Assembly (NCBI RefSeq): GCF_013349955.1
Contig: NZ_JABVXC010000001.1
Span: forward strand, 477,548 to 541,547
Length of the DNA stretch: 64,000 nt
Reading direction: 5' to 3'
Source of the DNA: Onishia taeanensis
Lineage (GTDB): Bacteria > Pseudomonadota > Gammaproteobacteria > Pseudomonadales > Halomonadaceae
Shown: positions 19,294-34,777 of the stretch, in pieces
Layout of the letters: every line of letters starts with the position of its first letter
How positions within the stretch are numbered: the first letter of the stretch is position 1
The notes under the pieces: generated by a model
Seen by the model: the letters and a program-made list of their open reading frames with translations, nothing else
What the model was told of the DNA's origin: nothing
Databases searched by the model: none
Translations under genes and position numbers: made by a program

Positions 19294-19419
19294 TCAGCCC
19301 ACATACTGGACCCAGCCAATGGTCGCCGGCAGGCCGGCCATGCCAACCAGCACGACGACCCCGAGGAACAGGGTCAGCAACCCCGAGTCGTCTTTGAAGT
19401 TAGGATCTTGCTCAGCCAT
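19294..19419 (-). CDS. Small single-pass membrane protein, 41 aa
   Basis: A short frame starting MAEQDPNFKDDSG, then a hydrophobic helix of about 20 residues (residues 14-36, with TLFLGVVVLVGMAGLP), and ending WVQYVG. A GAGG site lies 7 bases before the ATG. It follows folM by 41 bases on the same strand and may share its transcript. I do not recognise a family. The acidic N-terminus, single helix and short aromatic tail are consistent with a small inner-membrane protein. Confidence 0.6.
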   Translation of the reverse strand: MAEQDPNFKDDSGLLTLFLGVVVLVGMAGLPATIGWVQYVG

Positions 19420-19460
19420 GAGTGACCTCACAGGATAGGGCGTCAGCCGATAGTCAGAGT

Positions 19461-20174
19461 CTAGCGCAGGTGCCGCCCGCCATCGACCGGCAGTGTCACG
19501 CCGGTGACGAAGCGGTTATCGAGCAGGTAGCGCAGGCTCTCATAGATCACCCCCGGCCCTGGGATCATCTGCATTGCCGACTTGGCGCGAGCCTTCTCGG
19601 CATAGGCCTCATCGTCGCCCTCATTGAGCATGATCATCGCCGGCGCGATCGCATTGACCTGGATGCGCGGCGCGTACATGGCGGCGAATGACAGCGTCAG
19701 GTTATCGAGCCCGGCCTTGGTCGCCGCATAGGCAGCGTGCTTCTTCGAGCCCTTGGCCGCCACATAGTCGGTCATGTGCACGATGTCGGCGAGCGGCTCG
19801 TCGCCAGCCTCGAGCAGCGCCTGAGCCTGCAGGTTGATCAGATAAGGCGCCTGCATGTGTACCCGGAACAGACGCTCGAAGTTGGCACCGGCATCATCGC
19901 CGCGGCTGTCCGGGGCCCAGTCGCTGGCGTTGTGAACGATCGCCCGCAGCGCAGGCGTCGTCGCCTTGAGCCTTGCGATGAAATCGAGGATACCGGCTTC
20001 GCTCGAGAAATCCGCCGCCAGAGTGACGATGCCCTTCTCGCGCAGGGCCTCGAGTTCAGGGCGCTCGCGACGATAGCTGATAATCACCGGGTGTCCGTCA
20101 TCGATCAGTCGCTCGGCACAGTGGCGTCCCAGCCGCTGGGCGCCACCGGTGATCAGGATCGGGGCTGCACTCAT
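19461..20174 (-). CDS. folM: Dihydromonapterin reductase FolM (SDR family)
   Basis: A 237-residue short-chain dehydrogenase with the FolM pattern throughout: PILITGGAQRLG at the N-terminus (NADPH site), LRAIVHNASDW near 78-88, DIVHMTDYVAAKGSKKHAAYAATKAGLDN (Tyr-Lys pair near 148-152, given here in part), VNAIAPAMIMLNEGDD, and the ending VTGVTLPVDGGRHLR. FolM reduces dihydromonapterin (and dihydrofolate) to the tetrahydro form, a pterin cofactor in proteobacteria. Its ATG overlaps the stop of the flavin-reductase gene by 4 bp, so the two are probably translated together. Confidence 0.9.
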   Translation of the reverse strand: MSAAPILITGGAQRLGRHCAERLIDDGHPVIISYRRERPELEALREKGIVTLAADFSSEAGILDFIARLKATTPALRAIVHNASDWAPDSRGDDAGANFERLFRVHMQAPYLINLQAQALLEAGDEPLADIVHMTDYVAAKGSKKHAAYAATKAGLDNLTLSFAAMYAPRIQVNAIAPAMIMLNEGDDEAYAEKARAKSAMQMIPGPGVIYESLRYLLDNRFVTGVTLPVDGGRHLR

Positions 20175-20956
20175 GTCTCGCCCGCCTTCACCAGGCTGCC
20201 AACAGTGGGCACCAGAGGATCACGCGGTGCATAGGCGAAGACATCTGAGAACACCCGCGAGGGCTCGAGCCCCAGCGAGGCCAGCACATCGACGCAGGCG
20301 TAAACCATGCCAGGCGACCCCGACAGGTAAACGTCGTGGCCTGAGACATCGACATCGTCCAGCGCCTCGCCCAGCGCGGCGTCGATACGGCCGACATGTC
20401 CATGGATACGCGGGGCCGCGAAGTCGTCGCTCATCCCCTGCTCGCTGACCGCGTGGAAGGTCACATTAGGGTGCCGGGCGACCCACTCCCGGGCCCGACT
20501 CTCCAGATAGAACTCGCGTCGCTCCTTGGCCGCCCACCACAGGTCGATCTCGCGCTCGGGGTCAGCGTGCAGGGCCGCCTCGACGATCGCCTTCATCTGC
20601 GCGAAGCCGGTGCCGGCGGCCACCAGCAGTAAAGGACGGCTGCTGTCGGGATCAAGCACACAGTCGCCGCTGGGCAGGCGCAGGGTCAGGTGGGCGGCGT
20701 GTTGCATGAGCTCGCGCAGGCGCGCCGAATTGGAGCGCTCAGGCCAGTGCTGGATATGCAGCTCGAGGGAGCCGTCGCCGGCATGCGCATTGGCGATCGA
20801 AAACGGCACCCAGGTTTCGTCGTCCAGCTCGAGCTCCAGGTACTGGCCCGGGGCGTGCGCCATGGCCTCGGGGCGCCCTTCCAGGCGTACCCGGAAGACA
20901 TCGGGATTGAGATCCTCCACCGCCGTCACTTGGCAGGTCAGGGTCCTTGCGGTCAT
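20171..20956 (-). CDS. NAD(P)H-flavin reductase-like protein (Fre/ferredoxin-reductase family)
   Basis: A 261-residue protein of the ferredoxin-NADP reductase superfamily. The FAD-binding beta-barrel occupies about 1-105 (APGQYLELEL and WVPFSIANAHAG correspond to the RxYS-type flavin site), and the NAD(P)-binding domain follows (LLVAAGTGFAQMKAIVE near 110-126, YLSGSPGMVYAC near 212). It resembles Fre/LuxG, which reduce free flavins. There is no iron-sulfur domain. It is the first gene of a run with folM and the 41-aa membrane protein. The true electron acceptor is unknown. Confidence 0.85.
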   Translation of the reverse strand: MTARTLTCQVTAVEDLNPDVFRVRLEGRPEAMAHAPGQYLELELDDETWVPFSIANAHAGDGSLELHIQHWPERSNSARLRELMQHAAHLTLRLPSGDCVLDPDSSRPLLLVAAGTGFAQMKAIVEAALHADPEREIDLWWAAKERREFYLESRAREWVARHPNVTFHAVSEQGMSDDFAAPRIHGHVGRIDAALGEALDDVDVSGHDVYLSGSPGMVYACVDVLASLGLEPSRVFSDVFAYAPRDPLVPTVGSLVKAGET

Positions 20957-21018
20957 AAGCGCCTCTCGTTGTCAGGAGCGTGAGCGTAGGTGGGCGTACT
21001 TGGGCCTAGTTAGAAGCG

Positions 21019-22512
21019 TCAGGAGCGTGGCGCGGGGCCCGGCGGCAGGGTAATCCCGAGCTCGGCCCAGCGGTCATCGACCCGCGACTTGATCGCCTCG
21101 TCCATGACGATCGGCTCGCCCCATTCGCGCTCGGTCTCGCCCGGCCACTTGTTGGTCGCATCCATGCCCATCTTGGAACCCAGCCCGGCGGTGGGCGAGG
21201 CAAAGTCCAGGTAATCGATGGGCGTATTCTCGACCATCACCGTATCACGGGCCGGATCCATGCGAGTGGTGATGGCCCAGATCACATCTTCCCAGTGGCG
21301 GGCATCGACATCGTCATCGAGCACCACCACGAACTTGGTGTACATGAACTGACGCAGGAAGCTCCACACGCCCATCATCACCCGCTTGGCGTGCCCCGGG
21401 TACTGCTTCTTCATCGTCACCACCGCCATGCGGTAGGAGCAGCCTTCGGGCGGGAGGTAGAAATCGACGATTTCCGGGAACTGCTTGCGCAGGATCGGCA
21501 CGAAGACCTCGTTGAGGGCGAGGCCAAGGATCGCCGGCTCGTCGGGGGGCCGGCCGGTATAGGTCGAATGATAGATAGGGTCACGGCGGTGGGTGATGCG
21601 CTCGACGGTGAACACCGGGAAATGCTCGACTTCGTTGTAATAGCCAGTGTGATCGCCGTAGGGCCCCTCAGGTGCCATGTCGTCGGGATAGATGAAGCCT
21701 TCGAGGATGATCTCGCTGGAGGCCGGCACCTCGAGATCGGCATGGCCACACTTGACCAGCTCAGTGCGCGAACCGCGCAGCAGGCCGGCGAAGGCATACT
21801 CGGAGAGGGTATCCGGCACTGGCGTCACCGCCCCCAGGATGGTGGCCGGATCGGCGCCCAACGCCACCGCGACCGGGAAGGGCTCGCCGGGGTGGGCGGC
21901 CTGCCACTCCTTGAAGTCCAGCGCCCCGCCGCGGTGGGAAAGCCAGCGCATGATCAGACGGTTCCTGCCCAGCTTCTGCTGGCGATAGATACCGAGATTC
22001 TGGCGCTCCTTGTGGGGCCCCTTGGTGACCACCAGCGCCCAGGTGACCAGCGGCGCGGCATCGCCGGGCCAGCAGTGCTGGATGGGAATGCGGTCGAGAT
22101 CCACTGCTTCGCCTTTGAGCACCACTTCCTGCACCGGCGCCTTGCGGAGCACCTTGGGGCCCATGCTCATCACCTGCTTGAAGATCGGCAGCTTCTCCCA
22201 GGCATCACGAAAGCCCTTGGGCGGATCGGGTTCCTTGAGGAAGGCCAACAGCTTGCCGACCTCGCGCAAGGCACTCACCGACTCCTGCCCCATGCCCAGC
22301 GCCACTCGCCGCGGGGTGCCGAACAAGTTACCCAGCAGCGGCATATCATGCCCCTTGACGTTCTCGAACAGGAGCGCCGGGCCGCCGGCCTTGAGGGTGC
22401 GATCACAGATCTCGGTGATCTCGAGGTAAGGGTCCACCTCGGCGGTCACCCGCTGGAGTTCTCCCTGCGCCTCCAGGGCGGCGATAAACTCACGCAAGTC
22501 CTTATACTTCAT
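21019..22512 (-). CDS. ubiD: 4-hydroxy-3-polyprenylbenzoate decarboxylase UbiD
   Basis: A 497-residue prenylated-FMN-dependent decarboxylase that removes the ring carboxyl group in ubiquinone synthesis, together with UbiX which makes the cofactor. It starts [22 protein letters not shown] and carries the family signatures [25 protein letters not shown], and [15 protein letters not shown]. The frame is open 13 codons further upstream, but that part lies in the rho terminator hairpin; the ATG at 22512, with GGGAG upstream, is the family start. Confidence 0.96.
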   Translation of the reverse strand: MKYKDLREFIAALEAQGELQRVTAEVDPYLEITEICDRTLKAGGPALLFENVKGHDMPLLGNLFGTPRRVALGMGQESVSALREVGKLLAFLKEPDPPKGFRDAWEKLPIFKQVMSMGPKVLRKAPVQEVVLKGEAVDLDRIPIQHCWPGDAAPLVTWALVVTKGPHKERQNLGIYRQQKLGRNRLIMRWLSHRGGALDFKEWQAAHPGEPFPVAVALGADPATILGAVTPVPDTLSEYAFAGLLRGSRTELVKCGHADLEVPASSEIILEGFIYPDDMAPEGPYGDHTGYYNEVEHFPVFTVERITHRRDPIYHSTYTGRPPDEPAILGLALNEVFVPILRKQFPEIVDFYLPPEGCSYRMAVVTMKKQYPGHAKRVMMGVWSFLRQFMYTKFVVVLDDDVDARHWEDVIWAITTRMDPARDTVMVENTPIDYLDFASPTAGLGSKMGMDATNKWPGETEREWGEPIVMDEAIKSRVDDRWAELGITLPPGPAPRS

Positions 22513-22537
22513 GCGGTTATTGCGCTCCCAAAACGAC

Positions 22538-22564
22538 AAAAGGGGCAGCATAGCATGCCGCCCC
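22538..22564 (-). terminator. Intrinsic terminator after rho
   Basis: On the minus strand GGGGCGGCAT and ATGCTGCCCC pair (one G-T pair, 3-base loop, 22542-22564), followed by TTTTGTCGTTTT. It lies 50 bases after the rho stop and just before ubiD. Confidence 0.8.
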
Positions 22565-22613
22565 TTGGACTGATTAGCGATTCATGTCCGGCCGTCTCCG
22601 GGCCTGACTAGCT

Positions 22614-23873
<1,260 letters not shown>

Positions 23874-24339
23874 CGGTTTGATCAGAAATAGCTCGTGTCA
23901 GCGTGGCAACGAAGCCGGAAAACGACAGGAGGCGGTGACGATGCGCCGCGTGGTGCGTTCAGAGCCCTGGGACATCCACTCTCGAGATATGATCAGCCGA
24001 CCGCTGCTTACGGGGAAGCCATGGACGATATCGAACTAAGAGGGAAGCGCTGTTCATGTAGCCGTATTCGTGTCGCCTGAATAGCTAGTCATGATGGCGA
24101 AGCGTCATCGTAAGGAATCAGCGGGCTGACTGACGACTTGGAGTTTGACCGCGGCGTGAGATGCCGTTTAGCGGTCACCGTGAAGCAGTCGGGAAGTATT
24201 CGGAACAGGCGAACGACTCGATGGTAGTCAAGCGAATCGGCAAACGCAAGCCCCAGAAGCGCTTCGCCGCGTTGGCGGCGATTGACAACCCCGGGAGCGG
24301 GCCGCAACCTTGGGGCCAAGTGACATCAAGGAACCTTTC
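23874..24339. other. 466-bp gap between divergent rho and ppx, no gene seen
   Basis: No frame here has both a ribosome-binding site and a recognisable product. The gap holds the 5' regions of rho and ppx. A short imperfect palindrome (ATGATGGCGAAGCGTCAT, about 24090-24107) is the only structure I could pick out. No thioredoxin-like WCGPC coding remnant was found on either strand. Confidence 0.6.
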
Positions 24340-25896
24340 ATGATCAACCATCCGGGCTTCGGCGACACGCCTGACGACGCCCCAGCGCCACAGCGCCTGG
24401 CGGCTATCGACCTGGGCTCCAACAGCTTCCACCTCTTGGTCGCCAACAACGTCAACGGTCAGCTACAGGTCGTGGCCAAGCTCGGCGAGAAGGTCCAACT
24501 GGGCGCAGGCCTCGATGACGACGGCGCCCTGACCGAAGATGCCATGCAGCGCGCCCTGGACTGCCTGGCCCGCTTCGCTCCCTTCCTCGAAGAAACACCC
24601 AACGCTCAGCTCAGAGTGGTAGGCACCAACGCGCTGCGCGCGGCAACCAACAGCCAAGTGCTGATCGAGCGCGCCGAGGCACTGCTCGGCCATGAGATCG
24701 AGATCATCGCCGGGCGCGAGGAAGCCCGCTTGATCTATCTTGGCGCTGCCCATGCCCTGGCCGAGGTCCACGGCCGGCGCCTGATCGTCGACATCGGCGG
24801 CGGTTCCACGGAGTTCATCATCGGCGAGCATTTCGAGCCCCTAGCGCTCGAGAGCCTGGAAATGGGCTGCGTGACGTTCACCAAGCGTTTCTTCGCCGAC
24901 GGCGATATCTCCGAGAAACGCTTTCGCAAGGCCGAGCTCGCCGCCCTCTCGGAGCTGGCCAACATCCGCCGCCCCTTCGAGGAACTCGGCTGGGCCGATC
25001 CAGTCGGCTCCAGCGGCACCATCAAGGCTGCCGCTTCTGTGCTTTCCGCCAGTGGCCAAGCCCCCGATGGCATCATCGACCGCAAGGGACTGGCCGCCCT
25101 GCGCAAGCGCCTGATCAAGATGAAACGGCTCGATAAGGTCGCGATGGATGGGCTCAAGGAGGACCGCGCCAGCGTCTTCCCCGCCGGCATCGCGGTGCTC
25201 TCGGCGGTCTTTGAAGCCTTCGGCCTCGAACAGATGCGCTATTCCGACGGCGCCCTGCGCGAAGGCGTGCTCTACGACATGATCGGGCGCAACACCGCCG
25301 AGGACTCTCGCTTGCAGACACTCGAAGGGCTGCGCCGGCGCTACCAGATCGACCCCCGCCAGGCCGACCAGGTCGCCAGCAGCGCCCAGCAGTGCCTGAG
25401 GCAGGTAGTGCCAACCTGGCAGTTGAGCGCCAGCAACGCCCAGTTCCTCGACTGGGCCGCCCAGCTTCACGAGATTGGCCTGGTCATCTCGCACAGCCAG
25501 TTCCATCGCCACGGCGCCTACCTGCTGGCCAACTCCGACCTCGCCGGGCTGTCACGCCCCGAGCAGCAGGCCCTGGCCTTTCTGGTGCGGGCCCACCGGC
25601 GCAAGTTTCCGCTCAAGGAGCTCGACGCTCTGCCCGCCGCGGTACGGCCGACGCTGGGGCGCCTGGCCCGGCTGCTGCGGCTGGCGGTGATCCTCAACCA
25701 CTCACGTCCCGAGCACCCGCCAACCGCCTTTCGCCTCGCTGCCGATGGTGAGCAGCTGTCGCTGTCGCTGAGTGGCGAACTCGCCGAGCAGGCGCTGCTG
25801 GTCAATGACCTGGAGCAGGAACAGGAATATCAGCGCGCGGCCGGCTTTACGCTGACCATCGAAACGCTGGACACCGCCGAGGTTTCGGCGGGTTAA
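24340..25896 (+). CDS. ppx: Exopolyphosphatase (Ppx/GppA family)
   Basis: A 518-residue enzyme releasing phosphate from the ends of polyphosphate, the counterpart of Ppk. The ASKHA fold motifs are clear: AAIDLGSNSFHLLVAN near 20-35 (phosphate 1) and LIVDIGGGSTEFIIGE near 148-163 (phosphate 2). A C-terminal HD-like helical domain (about 315-500, with HEIGLVISHSQFHRHGAYLL) is present, as in the long Ppx/GppA proteins. ATG at 24340 has AAGGAA upstream. GppA activity on pppGpp cannot be excluded; the nearby ppk favours Ppx. Confidence 0.92.
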   Translation: MINHPGFGDTPDDAPAPQRLAAIDLGSNSFHLLVANNVNGQLQVVAKLGEKVQLGAGLDDDGALTEDAMQRALDCLARFAPFLEETPNAQLRVVGTNALRAATNSQVLIERAEALLGHEIEIIAGREEARLIYLGAAHALAEVHGRRLIVDIGGGSTEFIIGEHFEPLALESLEMGCVTFTKRFFADGDISEKRFRKAELAALSELANIRRPFEELGWADPVGSSGTIKAAASVLSASGQAPDGIIDRKGLAALRKRLIKMKRLDKVAMDGLKEDRASVFPAGIAVLSAVFEAFGLEQMRYSDGALREGVLYDMIGRNTAEDSRLQTLEGLRRRYQIDPRQADQVASSAQQCLRQVVPTWQLSASNAQFLDWAAQLHEIGLVISHSQFHRHGAYLLANSDLAGLSRPEQQALAFLVRAHRRKFPLKELDALPAAVRPTLGRLARLLRLAVILNHSRPEHPPTAFRLAADGEQLSLSLSGELAEQALLVNDLEQEQEYQRAAGFTLTIETLDTAEVSAG

Positions 25897-26033
25897 TCGA
25901 CGGCTCTGGCGCTCCCCGCACTGTCAGAGCCTCAGCTTGTTAAGGTCCCCGGGCTCGATAAGAGCCTTAAGCCTGTTGCGAGCGGCAGCGAGAGAAGTTC
26001 CCTCATCAGCGCCATGAGGGCCTCTCAGTTCCG

Positions 26034-27350
26034 TTAAAGGCTCTCAGTGCCGCCACCCTCGGCCCAATAGCTCGCTGCACAGGCCACCACGTCCGCCCGC
26101 AGGGGGTCGAGGACCGCCGCCACCACATCGCCGTCCCACACCACCAGCAGAGCCTGCCGACGCCAGGGTGGCAGACCCGCTTCCTGCAAGAGCCGCTTGA
26201 GATCCCGCCGACCGCGTCCCGCCAGACGCAGTACCTCGCCGCCCTGACGCGGCTGCACCCGGTAGTGGGCGCGCTCTCCGCCAGAAGGAGCGCCGGCGGG
26301 GCGTCTCTCGAGCCGCACCGCAAGCCCTCCTAGCGGCGTTTCAAGTACCGCCAGGCCATCCCAGTCGACCTGCCAGCCTGCGGGCAGATCGGCCAAGGGG
26401 CGCTGCAGATAGAGGCTCTCACGCCAGCAACGCGCCTCGGCGCCTGGCCAGGTGACCTGCACTTGGGCATCGCGTCGCGCGGCAAGCTGCTCATCGAGGG
26501 CCGACAGGCGAGCGGTCGGCGGGGTGGGTAGCCCCAGGCGTTGGCAGGCATAGCGAATCAGCAGACGCCGGCGCGGTGCCCTCAGCGCCTTGAGTGCCGG
26601 TAGCGCCAGCCGACCGGGGGCGCCCCCGCAGGCGGCCAGATCCAGCTCGGCCAGCTCAGCGAGAAGATCATCGGCCTCGCCGGCGAGCGTCGCACTGTGG
26701 GCAATGCTCGCCTCGGCGCGGGGCCAGCGAGACTCGAGCAGCGGCAGCACCCGCTGGCGCAGGAAGTTGCGATCGAGCATCTCATCGGCGTTGCTCGGAT
26801 CCTCGACCCAGGCGACGCCCAGCGCCTCGGCGGCTTTCTCCAGACGCGCCCGCGACAAGTCTCGCAGAGGGCGGGCGATACAACTGCCGGCCCAGCTACG
26901 CGCCCTGGGCATGGCCGCCAGCCCCCGCACCCCACTGCCGCGCAGCGCGGCCAGCAGCCAGGTCTCCGCCTGATCGCGGCGATGCTGGGCGAGCCACAGG
27001 GTGTCCTCCTGGCTCAGCCGGGCGGCGAAGGCGCCGTAGCGGGCCTCCCGGGCGGCACCCTCGAGCCCGCGGCCAGCGGTCACATCGACACTCACCCGCT
27101 CGATGAACAACGGCACGCCCAGGCGGTCGCACAGCCGACGACAATGCCAAACGAAATCAGCCGATGCCGCCTGCAAGCCATGGTCGACGTGCAGGGCATA
27201 TAACGGACGGGGGTGACGATGAGCCGCCCGGGCCACGAGTGTCAGCAGCAGGCTAGAGTCGAGCCCGCCCGAGAGCGCCACCCAAACGCAACGCCCCGGC
27301 GGGGTCTCCGCCAGGGCGTCGTCGATCAACCGTTGCATATCCTCGAGCAT
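26034..27350 (-). CDS. tilS: tRNA(Ile)-lysidine synthase TilS
   Basis: A 438-residue N-type ATP pyrophosphatase that converts the wobble cytidine of tRNA-Ile(CAU) to lysidine, so that AUA is read as Ile. The PP-loop SGGLDSSLLL is at residues 26-35, HVDHGLQA near 54, and AQHRRDQAETWLL near 117. The C-terminal substrate-recognition domains (about 220-430, ending in the LKRLLQEAGLPPWRRQ region) are present. It is the last gene of the long minus-strand cluster, 52 bases after accA. A hairpin of 7 bp (27371-27394) lies in that gap. Confidence 0.95.
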   Translation of the reverse strand: MLEDMQRLIDDALAETPPGRCVWVALSGGLDSSLLLTLVARAAHRHPRPLYALHVDHGLQAASADFVWHCRRLCDRLGVPLFIERVSVDVTAGRGLEGAAREARYGAFAARLSQEDTLWLAQHRRDQAETWLLAALRGSGVRGLAAMPRARSWAGSCIARPLRDLSRARLEKAAEALGVAWVEDPSNADEMLDRNFLRQRVLPLLESRWPRAEASIAHSATLAGEADDLLAELAELDLAACGGAPGRLALPALKALRAPRRRLLIRYACQRLGLPTPPTARLSALDEQLAARRDAQVQVTWPGAEARCWRESLYLQRPLADLPAGWQVDWDGLAVLETPLGGLAVRLERRPAGAPSGGERAHYRVQPRQGGEVLRLAGRGRRDLKRLLQEAGLPPWRRQALLVVWDGDVVAAVLDPLRADVVACAASYWAEGGGTESL

Positions 27351-27402
27351 CAGAATTCCAGCACGCTGACAGGCCGCTTCGAAAAACGCGGCCTCTGACC
27401 CA

Positions 27403-28356
<954 letters not shown>

Positions 28357-28443
28357 AGGCTTCAGCTTGTTAGCAATCGGGGCAGCCTGGAGGCCACGGC
28401 TGTCGCGGAACGTTCAAAAGGAACTATTGAAATATAGCCGTTC

Positions 28444-28471
28444 ATTATCGCAGCTTGTCAGTCCGGCGCAA
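28444..28471 (-). promoter_or_regulatory. Candidate promoter for accA-tilS
   Basis: On the minus strand TTGCGC (28466-28471), a 16-base spacer and GATAAT (28444-28449). A second possible -10, TATATT, lies a little downstream. It overlaps the foot of the dnaE hairpin. Confidence 0.35.
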
Positions 28472-28492
28472 GGCACCTCCTGGCCTTGCGCC
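28465..28492 (-). terminator. Hairpin after dnaE
   Basis: GGCGCAAGGC and GCCTTGCGCC form a perfect 10-bp stem with an 8-base loop, about 25 bases after the dnaE stop. No T-run follows, so read-through into accA is likely. Confidence 0.45.
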
Positions 28493-28515
28493 GACGGCGG
28501 CGGCTGCCAGGCGAA

Positions 28516-32019
<3,504 letters not shown>

Positions 32020-32126
32020 GGTGAACTCGTGGCTTAGCTATTTCAAAGGCAGTGTCGAGGGCGGTATCGAGGACGGCGCCGGCGAGCCATACAGGAGCGT
32101 CAAACCGACGCGCCATGGCTGAACCG

Positions 32127-32738
32127 CTAGAGCAGGTCCAGCTGTTTCTTGACCGGCGCGAAGGAGCGACGGTGCTCTGGCAGCGGGCCCAGGCGCTCCA
32201 GGGCCGCCAAATGCTCCTTGGTCGGGTAGCCCTTGTGGCGAGCGAAACCGTAATCAGGATGCCGGGCATCCAGGGCCACCATCTGAGCATCACGGGCCAC
32301 CTTGGCCAGGATCGAGGCGGCGGCGATGGCCGGGTGGCGAGCATCGCCCTTGACCACGGGCTGGCCGGGAAGTTGATGGCCCGGCAGGCGGTTGCCGTCT
32401 ACCAACAGGTATTCGGCTGCTGGCGCCAGACCATCGATGGCGCGTCGCATCGCCAAATGGGTGGCATGGTAGATGTTGAGTCGATCGACTTCCAGCGGCG
32501 AGGCCTCAGCGACGCAGTAGGCCAAGGCCCTATCACGAATCTGGTCGTCCAGCGCCTCTCGGCGCCGAGCGCTAAGCGTCTTGGAATCGTTCAGCCCCTC
32601 GATGGGCCGAGCGGGATCGAGGATCACCGCCGCCGCGACGACCGCACCGACCAGCGGACCACGGCCAACCTCATCGACACCGGCCAAACGCTCGCCCTGA
32701 TAGGCGATCTGCAGCGGGGGCAGGGACTTGGCACTCAT
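32127..32738 (-). CDS. rnhB: Ribonuclease HII
   Basis: A 203-residue endonuclease that nicks RNA in RNA-DNA hybrids, including single ribonucleotides left by polymerases. The metal-binding Asp-Glu pair is in [14 protein letters not shown] near 19-30, with the other acidic residues in [14 protein letters not shown] and [10 protein letters not shown]. Its ATG overlaps the lpxB stop by 4 bp, so the genes are translationally coupled. Confidence 0.96.
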   Translation of the reverse strand: MSAKSLPPLQIAYQGERLAGVDEVGRGPLVGAVVAAAVILDPARPIEGLNDSKTLSARRREALDDQIRDRALAYCVAEASPLEVDRLNIYHATHLAMRRAIDGLAPAAEYLLVDGNRLPGHQLPGQPVVKGDARHPAIAAASILAKVARDAQMVALDARHPDYGFARHKGYPTKEHLAALERLGPLPEHRRSFAPVKKQLDLL

Positions 32739-34006
32739 GATACCTTTCCCGAACCGGTGCCCGAATCGGATGACGCACCATCCTGGCCCATATCCAGGCC
32801 AATGGCCGCCGCCGCGGGTGCCACGCTCGCCGGCAGCGCCCGCCCCGCGATCAATGCCTCGATAGCCGCGGCGGCCCGATCGCTGGCACCGCGCTGCAAT
32901 CCCGCATGCATGGCCGCAAAGCGAGTCTCCAGCGCCTCACGCATCGGCGCATCGTCCAGCATCTCCGTCAGCCGTGCGGCTATCGCCTCGGGACTGGCAG
33001 CTTCCTGGATCAACTCCGGCACCAGTGTCTCACGAGCGATCAGATTGGGAAGCGATATCCACTCGGTCTTGACCAGGCGCTTGGCGAGCCAGTGAGTGGC
33101 CGGCGCCATCTTGTAGGCCACCAGCATCGAGCGATGGCAGAGCATGGCTTCAAGCGCTGCGGTACCCGAGGCCAACAGCACGGCATCAGCCGCCACCATC
33201 GCCTCCCGAGCCTGGCCGTCGAGCAGCGTGACGCGCTTCGCAAGAACTGGATAGCCGGCCAGCAGCGCTTCGAGCTCGGCCCGTCGGGCCGGGGTCGCCG
33301 CAGGAATCACCACCTGAAGCTCGGGACGTGCCTGACACATCTGCTCGGCGGCCATGGCGAAGGTCGCCCCCAGAAAACGGATCTCGTTCGCCCGGGAGCC
33401 TGGCAGCAGGGCCAGCACCTCGGCGTCATTGGCCACCCCCAGGGCCTGGCGAGTGCCGGCGCGATCGTTGTGCAGCGGCAGCTCGTCGGCCAGCGGATGG
33501 CCGACGAAGGCGACCGGCACACCGTGACGCTCGTAGAAGGCCGCCTCGAAGGGCAGGAAGGTGAGGATAGCATCCACCGACTTGGCGATCCCTTTCACCC
33601 GCCCCTGGCGCCAGGCCCACACGGAAGGACTCACGTAATGGGCGGTAGTGAGGCCTGACTCGCGCAGCTGACGCTCGAGACCCAGGGTGAAATCAGGGGC
33701 ATCGATGCCGATCATGATGTCCGGGGCCCAGGCCAGGGCATCGCGCTTCAGCGCCCGGCGCACCTTGATCAGCTCGGGCAGGTGTTTCACCACCTCGACC
33801 AGCCCCATCACCGAGAGGGTTTCCAGCGGATAGCGGCTATCGATGCCCTGGGCGAGCATGCGCGGGCCACCGATGCCGCGGAACTCAACCTCGCCGAGGC
33901 GCCCGCGCAGCGCCTGCATCAGGCCCGCACCGAGGATGTCACCTGACAGCTCGCCGGCAACCAGATAGACCCGCAACGGGCGCTGTTCCTGAGGGGCGTC
34001 TGACAT
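32735..34006 (-). CDS. lpxB: Lipid-A-disaccharide synthase
   Basis: A 423-residue GT19-family glycosyltransferase joining UDP-2,3-diacylglucosamine and lipid X to form the lipid A disaccharide, at the inner face of the inner membrane. Seen: [21 protein letters not shown] at the N-terminus, [40 protein letters not shown], and [10 protein letters not shown]. It is about 40 residues longer than the E. coli protein because of a C-terminal Ala/Gly/Ser-rich tail. Begins 3 bases after lpxA. Confidence 0.96.
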   Translation of the reverse strand: MSDAPQEQRPLRVYLVAGELSGDILGAGLMQALRGRLGEVEFRGIGGPRMLAQGIDSRYPLETLSVMGLVEVVKHLPELIKVRRALKRDALAWAPDIMIGIDAPDFTLGLERQLRESGLTTAHYVSPSVWAWRQGRVKGIAKSVDAILTFLPFEAAFYERHGVPVAFVGHPLADELPLHNDRAGTRQALGVANDAEVLALLPGSRANEIRFLGATFAMAAEQMCQARPELQVVIPAATPARRAELEALLAGYPVLAKRVTLLDGQAREAMVAADAVLLASGTAALEAMLCHRSMLVAYKMAPATHWLAKRLVKTEWISLPNLIARETLVPELIQEAASPEAIAARLTEMLDDAPMREALETRFAAMHAGLQRGASDRAAAAIEALIAGRALPASVAPAAAAIGLDMGQDGASSDSGTGSGKVS

Positions 34007-34009
34007 GAT

Positions 34010-34777
34010 CTAGCGCAGAATGCCGCGAGTGGAAATACGGATAGAGTCGGCGAAGATCTTGGTTTCGGGTATGGCGTATTCGGCATCGATCGCGGCAAGC
34101 GCCTGCTCGACGGTCAGCCCCTTGCGATAGACCATCTTGTAGGACTCGGTAAGCGCCTTGATCGCCTCACGGGAAACGCCGCGACGCTTGAGGCCCACCA
34201 GGTTGAGGCCATGCGGCTGAGCCGGATTACCGTTGATCATCACATAGGCCGGCGTGTCCTTGGTGATGATCGACCCTCCGCCCGCCATGGCCTGAGTGCC
34301 GAAATGACAGAACTGGTGGATCGCCGACAGCCCGCCGATGATCGCGGCATCGCCTAGCGTGACGTGGCCGGCCAGGGTCACCTGGTTGGCCAGGATACAG
34401 TCGTTACCGACCACACAGTCATGGCCGACATGCACGTAGGCCATGAACAGGTTACGGCTGCCGATAGTGGTCTCGCCGCGGTCCTGAACGGTACCACGAT
34501 GCAGGGTAACGCCCTCGCGAATGACGTTGTCGTCACCCATGACCAGACGCGTCGGCTCACCGGCGTACTTTTTGTCCTGGCAGTCCTCGCCGACCGATGC
34601 AAACTGGAAGATGCGCGTGCGCTCACCAAGCACCGTCGGCCCCTTGACCACCACATGAGGGCCAATCACGCTTCCGGCGCCGATATCGACGTCGGGGCCA
34701 ATCACGCTGAACGGGCCCACTTCGACGTCCTCGGCGAGGCGCGCCTTTGGATCAACGATAGCAGTGGGATGTATCAA
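34010..34777 (-). CDS. lpxA: UDP-N-acetylglucosamine acyltransferase LpxA
   Basis: A 255-residue left-handed beta-helix trimeric acyltransferase, the first step of lipid A synthesis. Hexapeptide repeats fill residues 1-190, starting [21 protein letters not shown]. The catalytic His is in VHVGHDC (residue 119, matching E. coli His125). The C-terminal helical region ([14 protein letters not shown]) is intact. Overlaps fabZ by 4 bp. Confidence 0.97.
   Translation of the reverse strand: MIHPTAIVDPKARLAEDVEVGPFSVIGPDVDIGAGSVIGPHVVVKGPTVLGERTRIFQFASVGEDCQDKKYAGEPTRLVMGDDNVIREGVTLHRGTVQDRGETTIGSRNLFMAYVHVGHDCVVGNDCILANQVTLAGHVTLGDAAIIGGLSAIHQFCHFGTQAMAGGGSIITKDTPAYVMINGNPAQPHGLNLVGLKRRGVSREAIKALTESYKMVYRKGLTVEQALAAIDAEYAIPETKIFADSIRISTRGILR

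Noticed and set aside
25897..26033. GGCTC-GATAA-GAGCC hairpin between ppx and tilS
   Set aside because: Short stem without a T-run on either strand; too weak to call a terminator.
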